Part shown: one piece after another, positions 7,800-15,555 of the stretch
How the letters are laid out: each line of letters opens with the position of its first letter
Numbering within the stretch: position 1 is the stretch's first letter
Source of the DNA: Moorena sp. SIOASIH
Lineage (GTDB): Bacteria; Cyanobacteriota; Cyanobacteriia; Cyanobacteriales; Coleofasciculaceae
Direction: 5' to 3'
Assembly (NCBI RefSeq): GCF_010671925.1
Contig: NZ_JAAHIH010000006.1
Coordinates: forward strand, 248,001 to 312,000
Length of the DNA: 64,000 nucleotides
The notes under the pieces: generated by a model
Told to the model about the DNA's origin: nothing
The model's database searches: none
What the model saw: only the letters and a program-made list of their open reading frames with translations
Made by a program: the position numbers and the translations under genes

Positions 7800-8789
7800 T
7801 TACTCCAGTTTTTCCACTACCTTAGACAAGAAGTTGAGTAAATTCAACTCATGTAAAATGATTTGACGTGCTTCTGCGATCGCATCTAGAGCCTCATGCC
7901 ATGCATCCAGTGTAGCCGTCACCTCCTGAATGTAAGCTAAGCCCTTTTCATCCTCACTTGGCAGTCTCAAGAAGCTTCCTGGAGGCAATAATTTATCAGC
8001 AGCAGGACCACCATAGTAGATGGGTAAACACCAGGCTAATAAAGCATCCCACAACTTTTCACTCACATACCAATCATTACCAGCATAGTTCTCAATCGCC
8101 AGGTTGTAGTAATAAGGAGCCATCGCATTCCACTTATTCCCTACTTTTCCGTATCCGTTTACCCAGTCTGGCAAATCCCTTCCATACACGTCAAATTCTA
8201 GATCACTGTCCCTCAACAGCCTCAAAAACCCCAAACGCTGACGATGATTAGCCGTACGAGCAATACCGGAGGTAATCCAACAACAGGAACGAGCTTTTTC
8301 AGGCGGTCCCATTTCATTCAATTCACGAAACGAATTGTTGTGGTATGAAATAGCAGGCATATAGTCAGGAATTGGCGCAAAATCATCAGGACCACATACA
8401 TAGCCACAGTATTCCTGAGCTTGTTTATATTCATTAATTCGGAACTCTTCCCGTTCTGGAAAGGGAGGTTCCCGTACCACAGAAATAATCCGTTCTTTCG
8501 GCACTCCCCGCAAGAGAGTCTTGAGATCTGCGACCTTCGGATCAGCGGGCTTATGAGCTAGCCCAAAAAAATTGCCAAATTTGGGTAATCGTGGTTCGAT
8601 GTCAGAAAATTCGTTAAAGTTGTATAGTAGTAAAAAATCCGGTTGAGGTGCAGTAGCTATCATTTGAATATTTTTCCAAACCCCCAAAGGACTAGGGGTT
8701 TGCTTCCATAGCCAATCAACAGGACTGGGTTTCAGTGCCTTATAGCTACTTATCATACCGATAACTTTTTTGTCCATAGTTTTGGACAT
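7800..8789 (-). CDS. GT10 (fucosyltransferase-like) glycosyltransferase
   Basis: 329 aa. The C-terminal half has the hallmark of alpha-(1,3)-fucosyltransferase-type GT10 enzymes: LAIENYAGNDWYVSEKLWDALLAWCLPIYYGGP, followed by LLPPGSFLRL. The N-terminal half (IGMISSYKALKP, LLYNFNEF) is the variable acceptor side. Start: ATG 8789 gives MSKTMDKK; the ATG at 8777 (MDKKVIGM) is an equally good alternative. It is first in a tight series with the two downstream genes. The donor may be GDP-fucose or another GDP sugar and cannot be read from sequence. Confidence 0.75.
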   Translation of the reverse strand: MSKTMDKKVIGMISSYKALKPSPVDWLWKQTPSPLGVWKNIQMIATAPQPDFLLLYNFNEFSDIEPRLPKFGNFFGLAHKPADPKVADLKTLLRGVPKERIISVVREPPFPEREEFRINEYKQAQEYCGYVCGPDDFAPIPDYMPAISYHNNSFRELNEMGPPEKARSCCWITSGIARTANHRQRLGFLRLLRDSDLEFDVYGRDLPDWVNGYGKVGNKWNAMAPYYYNLAIENYAGNDWYVSEKLWDALLAWCLPIYYGGPAADKLLPPGSFLRLPSEDEKGLAYIQEVTATLDAWHEALDAIAEARQIILHELNLLNFLSKVVEKLE

Positions 8790-8895
8790 AGCTTAATTCC
8801 CTAACTCATCAAGTTGAAGTTGATAATAATTTGATCAGCTTAGTTTAAGCTTAACTTACTTAACTTAATTGTCAACTTACTGCTTCACTTAATTT

Positions 8896-9801
8896 TCAAC
8901 ACTTTAGCCATTGGGAAAGATCCCGACCAATCAAATCTTGAAGCTGGAGGATATCCTCGCGATAGAATTCAATCAATTGCTTCCGCACTGCTGGTGATAA
9001 CTTAGGTTTACCACGATTTAAATATCTAATCTTATTAACTAGTTTATCCCTGAGGCCAGTAGGAAGCAATGGACTTAGAATTGATTTAACTGGGTGCGGT
9101 TGGCTCAAAAATGATTCCAACGCTTTGTTCTTGGGAATGGGAGCAGCTTGCCTAACTTTTTCAGATATATCTGGGGTAAAGGTATCGTCTATCTCCAAAA
9201 AACCAAACATATCTTGCAGCATACCTAGAGGATTATTATTCAAATCTTCGTATATATAAACCTTAATCTGGCTTTTGTCAAACGCATCAAAATAACGCTT
9301 CAGTTGGACATAGTAAAGGCCCCGTTTTTTATAGTGCCAGAAAGACCACCAGTTATTTTGGATCCGCTCCTCTTCTTGGGCAAGAGCCTCAGCAAAATCG
9401 GTTAATGGTTCGCGCTCTTGCTTAATTAAATGTAAATAGTTGGAATAGGCTCTTTCTGCTGGACCTCGAAGAATTGCGATCAGTTTTGCCTTAGGAATGT
9501 AGTACTTTATGCGTTCAACAGATTTCGCAATGTAGAGATAACTTGTAGATGCTTCACCAATAGCTACTTGATTAGTTACCTTTTTAAATAGTTGACGATA
9601 GGCGTCAATATTAGTGACAATGAAATCAGCTTCTTTTTCATCTCCCAACCCACGGAAATCTAAATTTTCCCCTTCAAAAGCAAAAAACCTAGGTTCCTTG
9701 GAAGGACTCATGTAGATTTGCGGATGCTGCTTTAGATATCGATAAATTGAGGTAGTTCCAGCCTTAGCTGCACCTATGATTAAAAAGTTGGGCATTGTCA
9801 T
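8896..9801 (-). CDS. PAPS-dependent sulfotransferase
   Basis: 301 aa. The 5'-phosphosulfate loop is LIIGAAKAGTTSIYRYL (residues about 7-23) and the 3'-phosphate motif is AILRGPAERAYSNYLHL, both typical of the heparan-sulfate-type Sulfotransfer_1 family. KEPRFFAFE and the WWSFWHYKKRGLYYVQLKRYF region are also family-like. It should transfer sulfate from PAPS, probably to a sugar hydroxyl given the surrounding glycosyltransferases. The ATG at 9801 gives MTMPNF; the ATG at 9795 is also possible. A second, broken sulfotransferase lies just upstream. Confidence 0.88.
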   Translation of the reverse strand: MTMPNFLIIGAAKAGTTSIYRYLKQHPQIYMSPSKEPRFFAFEGENLDFRGLGDEKEADFIVTNIDAYRQLFKKVTNQVAIGEASTSYLYIAKSVERIKYYIPKAKLIAILRGPAERAYSNYLHLIKQEREPLTDFAEALAQEEERIQNNWWSFWHYKKRGLYYVQLKRYFDAFDKSQIKVYIYEDLNNNPLGMLQDMFGFLEIDDTFTPDISEKVRQAAPIPKNKALESFLSQPHPVKSILSPLLPTGLRDKLVNKIRYLNRGKPKLSPAVRKQLIEFYREDILQLQDLIGRDLSQWLKC

Positions 9802-9965
9802 GAGTCTATCTAGTTAACTGATCCTTGAGAAAGTGATCCTAGAAGGTGTTGAATAAAGTCCTTAGGTTAGACATGAAATGATCAGGTGAGGGGGAGAGTC
9901 TTCCCCCTGTTCCCCCTGTCCCCTCTGTTGGCCTCTTCCAGTCTTTAACAAGTCAAATCGGATTG

Positions 9966-10771
9966 CTATCGGAGTTGCTCAAGGTTAGCGATCGCAATCG
10001 AAACCTCTGGTGTTAACTCTTGATAGTTAGCTCTTCTACACAACTCTGAATAAATTTCACGAGCTTTGGCGGATACTGGCTGATTTGCCTCAACACTACC
10101 TAAAGATTTGTCAGGAAAACTACGGTCTACTTTGCCATCAATAAATTATTCAATGCGGTCAAGTCCTTGATCTGACAACACTTGGTCGTAGTCTACAAAT
10201 AACCATTTGCCTTCGTTAGAGTGAGTTTGAATAATATGTTGATACATTAGTGTCCAGATTTCTACCGCTCGCTCAAAATTCATAGCAAGACTGTATAAGT
10301 ATTTATGCTTGCTATGTACCTTCATAATGCTTGATGCCGTCGCTGCGGGGTGCCGAAATACGCACAGGAATACGGTATCATTGAGAAACGGCTTCCAAGC
10401 TGGCAATGTGTAACAAAATCTAGGGTCTTTGAAGCAAAAAGGTGTCGCTCAGTTAAGGTTTCTATTCTAGGGGCTATGTCCTCAGGACAATGAATCCTTT
10501 TTCCTACAGGCACCCTAGCTAGCCAGCGTTGGTATCTAGTCGGTCGGTCTTTAAAGAAATTTCCCAAAATTCCCCTTGGTCGAGGTGGGACAACTTGGCT
10601 TAATATATCTTCGTTAATCGCCTCAACATTCTTGGACTCAAAGTAGCCCTTTTTATTAATGCTTGTAGATGACATCATTCTGTCTCCCATGAAATACCCA
10701 GCACCACTGAGTGTACCCGCTACCATGCTAGTGCCACTGCGCCCGGAACCTATTACCAAACAGTTAAACAT
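9966..10771 (-). pseudogene. Second sulfotransferase gene, frameshift plus stop
   Basis: The N-terminal frame (MFNCLVIGSGRSGTSMVAGTL) has a P-loop-like PAPS motif. Near 10430 the family sequence changes frame and continues PRFCYTLPAWKPFLNDTVFL and VFRHPAATASSIMKVHS (the 3'-phosphate region). That frame meets TAA at 10146-10148, yet stays open for another 59 codons (FIDGKVDRSFPDKS to IAIANLEQLR) to TAG at 9966. So there is one frameshift and one nonsense codon. Intact, it would have been about 270 aa. It is unrelated in detail to the intact neighbour, so it is not a recent duplicate. Confidence 0.82.
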
Positions 10772-10838
10772 ATGTAGTCTTAACCCTGAACGTCACCCTA
10801 TTAATCAGATATTATAGGACTGGGGGGGCGACATGCAA

Positions 10839-10869
10839 GCTGAAATCATTACTGGGTAATGATTTCAGC
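10839..10869. other. Perfect 14-bp hairpin
   Basis: GCTGAAATCATTAC (10839-10852), loop TGG, GTAATGATTTCAGC (10856-10869). No T-run follows on either strand. It lies upstream of the broken sulfotransferase and downstream of the GT4 gene. It could be an RNA processing or attenuation hairpin, or a protein-binding palindrome. Confidence 0.6.
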
Positions 10870-11038
10870 CCATAAGTTACAAAAAGATACATGCTGTTTT
10901 GGGCTGATATTGGACGTAGTTATAAGGGTTTGAGCTTGCCATTAAATCAAAGGAGGGTCAATTTGGGACTGTATCTTGCCTAATATCATTGGTCTCAAAG
11001 CCTTATATAGTAAGCTTTTCAGGGCTCATGTCACCCCC

Positions 11039-12232
11039 TCAGATTATAGGATGTATAGGTTCTGCTACATTGCTCATAATTTTGGCAATTCTATTTTCCC
11101 AAGAGAACTGACGCCCCCACTCAATTTGAGCAGCATAACCATTCACGTTTCTGGGATACGTTTCTAATACCTGCTGGAGGCAACGAGTCAATTGAGCTGG
11201 GTTATCCGGTTCACACCAGCCAGCAATAGCACTAGACGATTTAAATTCCATCAACGGGGGAATTTCCGTTGCCACAATCGGAGTTCCTGAAGCCATATAC
11301 TCAAAGAGCTTCAGAGGAGAGGTAAAGCTAGCCGCCTCACCAGAACAGTGAGGATGAGCCAAAACATCAGCAGCTTGGAGTAAGCTGGGAAGCTGCTGGT
11401 GGGGAATGTAACCTAAGAAGGTAACATTGTTAGCTTGTTTTTCTTTAGCTAGCTGCTGATAAGACTGTACTTGAGATTCATTGCCACCAGCAAAGACAAA
11501 TTGAATCTGTGGTAATTCCTTAGCAACATCAACTAATAAGTTGACCCCTTTGAAGCGATAGAGTCCTCCTGAATAGACCACTAACCTTTGGCGGTTATCC
11601 ACCAAAAGTTTTTTGCGCCATTCAGAGGCTTGTTCTGGTTGTCTTACTAAAAAAGACTGATTGAAGCCACTATGGAGTTTGATAATCTTTTCTGGGGGCA
11701 TACCCCTACGAATCATATCCTCCCGAATATTATCAGCCACGGTGACTGCGACTTGAAAAAGTGGGTTTTGGACAATCGATTGATCATAGTCACTTTTTTT
11801 ATAATGTTCCCGCTCATAAATGACTGGTATACCATGCTTGATGGCTGTTTTAACCAAATTCCAATCCAACGTGTGTAAGATTTGAGTATGGGGAAAAATA
11901 TGAATTGGAAAATAGTAACGACAAACGATTGTGCTGGGGCTAGTCAGTTTGCCTTTGATGTGACCAATGGGCCAAGGCATAGCTAGGGGAGCCACCTTGA
12001 GCTGATCCTGAATACTGTAAAACTTGGTCACGTTTTCCGGTGGCTGTTGGAGCCGAAAGGGATAAACCCAGTCTAAGGGATTCAGGGATTTCTCTGGGGG
12101 GTGGAGATAGACTAAAACAGTAGAATAACCAAGGTTAGCAGCAGCATTGGCGGAATTGACATCATGAACTAAGTGGGCAGCATTGGGTTGAGGTAAAGTA
12201 CTTCTGGTAAAAAAGATATAGTGTTTATTCAT
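11039..12232 (-). CDS. Glycosyltransferase family 4
   Basis: 397 aa, GT-B fold. The C-terminal nucleotide-sugar domain shows VVYSGGLYRFKGVNLLVDVAKEL, VTFLGYIPHQQLPSLLQAADV and the E-x7-E type motif SPLKLFEYMASGTPIVATEIPPLME. The N-terminal half has the acceptor domain (HLVHDVNSANAAANLGY). GT4 enzymes are retaining transferases that often act in exopolysaccharide or lipid-sugar synthesis. It begins the reverse-strand glycan block. About 265 bp with a hairpin separate it from the next gene, which is broken. Confidence 0.88.
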   Translation of the reverse strand: MNKHYIFFTRSTLPQPNAAHLVHDVNSANAAANLGYSTVLVYLHPPEKSLNPLDWVYPFRLQQPPENVTKFYSIQDQLKVAPLAMPWPIGHIKGKLTSPSTIVCRYYFPIHIFPHTQILHTLDWNLVKTAIKHGIPVIYEREHYKKSDYDQSIVQNPLFQVAVTVADNIREDMIRRGMPPEKIIKLHSGFNQSFLVRQPEQASEWRKKLLVDNRQRLVVYSGGLYRFKGVNLLVDVAKELPQIQFVFAGGNESQVQSYQQLAKEKQANNVTFLGYIPHQQLPSLLQAADVLAHPHCSGEAASFTSPLKLFEYMASGTPIVATEIPPLMEFKSSSAIAGWCEPDNPAQLTRCLQQVLETYPRNVNGYAAQIEWGRQFSWENRIAKIMSNVAEPIHPII

Positions 12233-13368
12233 TATTAGTTTAGAAGTGTTAATTGATAATATCTTCTGTTTGTGATTAATACTTAAGTAGTCTATTTCCT
12301 AAGCTCTCTACCACCATACTGCCCAAATTTTACCAAGCTATCCCCTGATAAGACTCTTACTTTTCATCAAACCATCCCGTCGGGACATCTCTAATTTCCA
12401 GCAATAGGGCGATTGCTAGTGTGTAAGCATTCAGCTATCAGCACCTCAAGTATCAGCTTATGCGCTATGGGTCACAGGGTCGAAGCCTGTGCCACAAAGC
12501 TGTTCGCAAATCCCCAGACTTTCAATTCTCATTAATCTCGAACTATTAAATTATCCTGTTTGCGCGATGGGCATGCTACGCGAACGAGGTTTATTTTAAG
12601 CTGACGGCACCTCAAGTAGCGTGAGCTTTTAGCTCACGGCTGACGGCACCTCAAGTAGCACCATCTGTAGCGCATATGCTTATGCTAGTGTCTGCTATTG
12701 AAGATGGGGCAACGGATTGGTTAACCCATTTAACAGATGGATCGAGAATCGTCAACTACCAATGACCAATTACCCGATCCAATTACCCGATCTCGGATAT
12801 GATAATTAATCAACCGAATACGGTATCATATCTCACATCTTTTTTGATAAAACTAGTTTTGTCTACGGTAGATATTATCAATTCTTTGTATAAAAAATTA
12901 CATCAAATAATCAGGGATCAATTAGGGATCAATAGGATAGAAGCTTATTTTTAATAAAAATCACCTAGTTTTGGAGTGCCAATTTGTGCGAAATATTAAA
13001 ACATGTAAACACTATTGCTAAGTATTGTTAAATTAATTACCAAAAAACTAAGACTTAAATACAATAGTTAAGGAAAGATTAACGATTGCTGCCTCCAGAT
13101 TAATCAGTTGAGTGGTCATATCTAACTAGTACAAGACGGCACAAATAAAGTAAAGCTACCATTCAAAACCAACGAAAAGCTTACATCATCAGCTCGCGGT
13201 GCGACCCGTGGCGAATTTAATTCGCCTACGGAAAACGCACCGGGATCTGAATTTTGAATAATTCATTTTGAATTTACCAAAGCGGTACTAGTAGATGCTT
13301 GAACCAGGGTCGGTGCTTGTTAGAGGCAGTCATTTTTTAATAACTGACTGAATAAAACAAGGTTTAAC
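12233..13368. other. Long intergenic region with dispersed repeats, no gene seen
   Basis: Repeats include 'atcagcacctcaagtatcagc' (from about 12437), two 'ggcacctcaagtagc' copies (12606-12660) and a 'gctacgcgaacg' fragment (about 12573). A GGCGAATT-T-AATTCGCC palindrome (13210-13226) resembles the left-end hairpin of the IS605 element. The AT-rich part (12780-13090) shows no convincing reading frame or RNA gene. Confidence 0.5.
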
Positions 13369-13551
13369 ATGCAGATAACACAGAAAGTTTACTGTCCTAA
13401 TTGTGGCAGTAGTGCTCAAAAGATTTATTGTCAAAACACTCACCTAACCCAGACTCAATGCCCCGTCTGTGATTATTTAATGATTAGCTGCTCTCGCACT
13501 GGCAGGGTGGTTGAGGCTTATGCCCCTGGCATCTATGCTCCTAGTGCTTAA
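13369..13551 (+). CDS. Small zinc-ribbon protein (60 aa)
   Basis: MQITQKVYCPNCGSSAQKIYC followed by TQCPVCDYLMISCSRTGRVVEAYAPGIY. Two CxxC knuckles (CPNCG, CPVCD) form a small rubredoxin-like zinc ribbon. Short proteins of this kind are conserved in cyanobacteria, and from memory some are labelled 'PriA-like', which this length cannot support. A Rho-independent-type terminator follows at 13784. The function is unknown. Confidence 0.72.
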   Translation: MQITQKVYCPNCGSSAQKIYCQNTHLTQTQCPVCDYLMISCSRTGRVVEAYAPGIYAPSA

Positions 13552-13783
13552 GCAATGAGGGGGTGAGGGGGCGAACTCACGGCGTTGCTTAATAAGGGAA
13601 TGATTTTAAGAGTTTTGTAGAATGGGCATCTTGCGTGGAACTGGCATCTTGCCAGTTTCAATATATTTTCGGGCGGGCAGGATGCCCACTCTATTCCTAT
13701 TCATTCGAAGGCAGGCAGGATGCCCACTCTACTCCTATTCATTCGAAGATTCAGCAACGCCGAACTCACAAGGGTAGGTTTTT

Positions 13784-13822
13784 AACACAAGGGTCAGGAA
13801 AACATCCCTTGTGTTTTTTTTT
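13784..13822 (+). terminator. Rho-independent-type terminator
   Basis: AACACAAGGG (13784-13793), then CCCTTGTGTT (13806-13815), followed by a run of T to 13822. It faces away from the zinc-ribbon gene and ends 22 bp before the convergent rlmN stop. Confidence 0.7.
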
Positions 13823-13843
13823 CACTTCCACAAAACATTACCT

Positions 13844-14962
13844 CTAAGTACTCCTAGATGCTCTAAGTTGTCCACAAGCGGCGTCTTTGTCAAGACCACG
13901 GGAATGGCGTACACTGACAGCAATGTGTTGCTGCTTGAGAGCTTCAACAAAGGCTTGAATCCTGCGGTAACTAGGGCGCTGGTAATCTACCTCACTAATG
14001 GGGTTGTAGGGAATCAAATTGACATGACTCTGAAAACCCCTCAGGTTCTTAGCCAACTCAACAGCATATTCTCGACAGTCATTCAGTCCACCCAAAAGGA
14101 TGTATTCAAAGGTCACTCGGCGACTTGTTAAGTTTACATAGTCTCGACATTCATCTAATAGTGCTTTGAGAGGATAGTGCTTGGCACTAGGAATCAGTTG
14201 CTCCCGTAGCTGCTGATTTGAGGCGTGTAGACTGACAGCAAGGGTGACTTGTAGTTGATGCTGAGCGAGTTGGCGGATACGACCGGGAATACCAACTGTT
14301 GAGATAGTAAGCGATCGCGCTCCAATCCCCAGGTCCTGATTAAGAGACTTCACTGCACTTACCACAGCTTCGGTATTCAGCAAGGGCTCTCCCATACCCA
14401 TAAACACTACATTGCTGACTCGTTGCTGAAAATCTTCTCTTACTGTTAAAACCTGATCGACAATTTCATGGCGAGCCAGATTGCGAGTGAATCCACCTTT
14501 ACCAGTAGCACAGAAGTCACAAGCCATGGGACAACCGACCTGGGAAGACACACAAACGGTCAGACGCTTTGGTGTGGGAATACCCACAGTTTCAATAATT
14601 TGACCATCTGATAACTGGAGCAGGTATTTTACCGTACCATCCTTTGCTTCTAAGCGGTAGTGTAACGTTGACCGACCAATGGGGACATCGGCGACGGTGT
14701 TACGCCACTGTTTAGGAAAGACAGAAATTTCAGAAAGCGATCGCACTCCTTTTTGATAAATCCATCCGTGTAACTGACGCCCTCGATAAGCCGGTTGTCC
14801 CTGTTGTTGTATCCAGCTGGTTAACTCTATTAAAGAAGCTCCTAACAATGGCGGAATTGAGTTTACCAGTGGTGAGACCGACCCACTCACATTAGTCATG
14901 GTTTGGGAGTTTGAAGCATTGCTACTGAGGTCTTGTTGAGGGATAGAAACATCTGGGCACAT
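13844..14962 (-). CDS. rlmN: 23S rRNA (adenine-C2)-methyltransferase RlmN
   Basis: 372 aa. Radical-SAM enzyme that methylates A2503 of 23S rRNA (and A37 of some tRNAs). The CxxxCxxC cluster motif is QVGCPMACDFCATGKGG (Cys 144, 148, 151). NVVFMGMGEPLLN is the SAM-binding GEP motif, and the second catalytic cysteine is in RHSRGLDKDAACGQL near the C-terminus. Length is usual for RlmN, with a slightly long N-terminal leader (MCPDVSIPQQDL), so an internal start at Met22 is possible. It stands alone, convergent with the small zinc-ribbon gene. Confidence 0.95.
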   Translation of the reverse strand: MCPDVSIPQQDLSSNASNSQTMTNVSGSVSPLVNSIPPLLGASLIELTSWIQQQGQPAYRGRQLHGWIYQKGVRSLSEISVFPKQWRNTVADVPIGRSTLHYRLEAKDGTVKYLLQLSDGQIIETVGIPTPKRLTVCVSSQVGCPMACDFCATGKGGFTRNLARHEIVDQVLTVREDFQQRVSNVVFMGMGEPLLNTEAVVSAVKSLNQDLGIGARSLTISTVGIPGRIRQLAQHQLQVTLAVSLHASNQQLREQLIPSAKHYPLKALLDECRDYVNLTSRRVTFEYILLGGLNDCREYAVELAKNLRGFQSHVNLIPYNPISEVDYQRPSYRRIQAFVEALKQQHIAVSVRHSRGLDKDAACGQLRASRST

Positions 14963-15267
14963 AAGGGCTTTAGGGGAAATAGGATATCAGGATCTCATCA
15001 GAGCAAATAATTCTAACAGGAATTCTCGTTATAGCAATTCTATATCCCATAAGGTACCTATTATCCCCCATTATCCCCCTTAATAAGGGGGACTTTGAGG
15101 TTGAGAACCGTACCTCATAACTGCGATAAACGCTATAAGTTAAACTACCATGGCGATCGCTACTTCTTATTTAGACAGCGATCCTCCTTAACTGGCCTGC
15201 CGCTATTGCCCCATGCTTCAGTCTTAGTTTTATTAATTTAGTTTTATTAATTCAACTTATTAATTAA
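14963..15267. other. Intergenic region, imperfect inverted repeat
   Basis: From about 15028 to 15142 the sequence forms an imperfect inverted repeat (cgttatagca..ataaggtacc against cgtacctcataa..aacgctataa) around 'ccccattatcccccttaataaggggg'. This suggests a small non-coding mobile element. No gene is seen. Confidence 0.4.
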
Positions 15268-15339
15268 CTCCCCAGGCAAGATTCGAACTTGCGACCAATC
15301 GGTTAACAGCCGACCGCTCTACCGCTGAGCTACTGAGGA
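15268..15339 (-). tRNA. tRNA-Asn (anticodon GUU)
   Basis: The reverse strand folds as a 72-nt cloverleaf. The acceptor stem is TCCTCAG with CTGGGGA, followed by discriminator G. The D arm carries AGCTCAGCGGTAGAGC, the anticodon loop CTGTTAA (GTT) and the T arm GGTTCGAATC-like TTCGAATC. CCA is not encoded. Confidence 0.95.
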
Positions 15340-15555
15340 TTGCCAAACAATTGCTCATCACATCTACTTATTATAATCATAAAGTACAAAGTCTGGCAAG
15401 TACTTTCGCAAATTTTTTTTAAATCACTGTTGTGTCGGGAGTTTTGAGTACCTTTTCAGTTAACGATTATTAGTTAACATTAAACAGTCAGCTAACTATG
15501 AGCCAGTCAGTAGTCACCAGTCAGTAGTCAACAGTCAGTAGTCAACAATATTATC

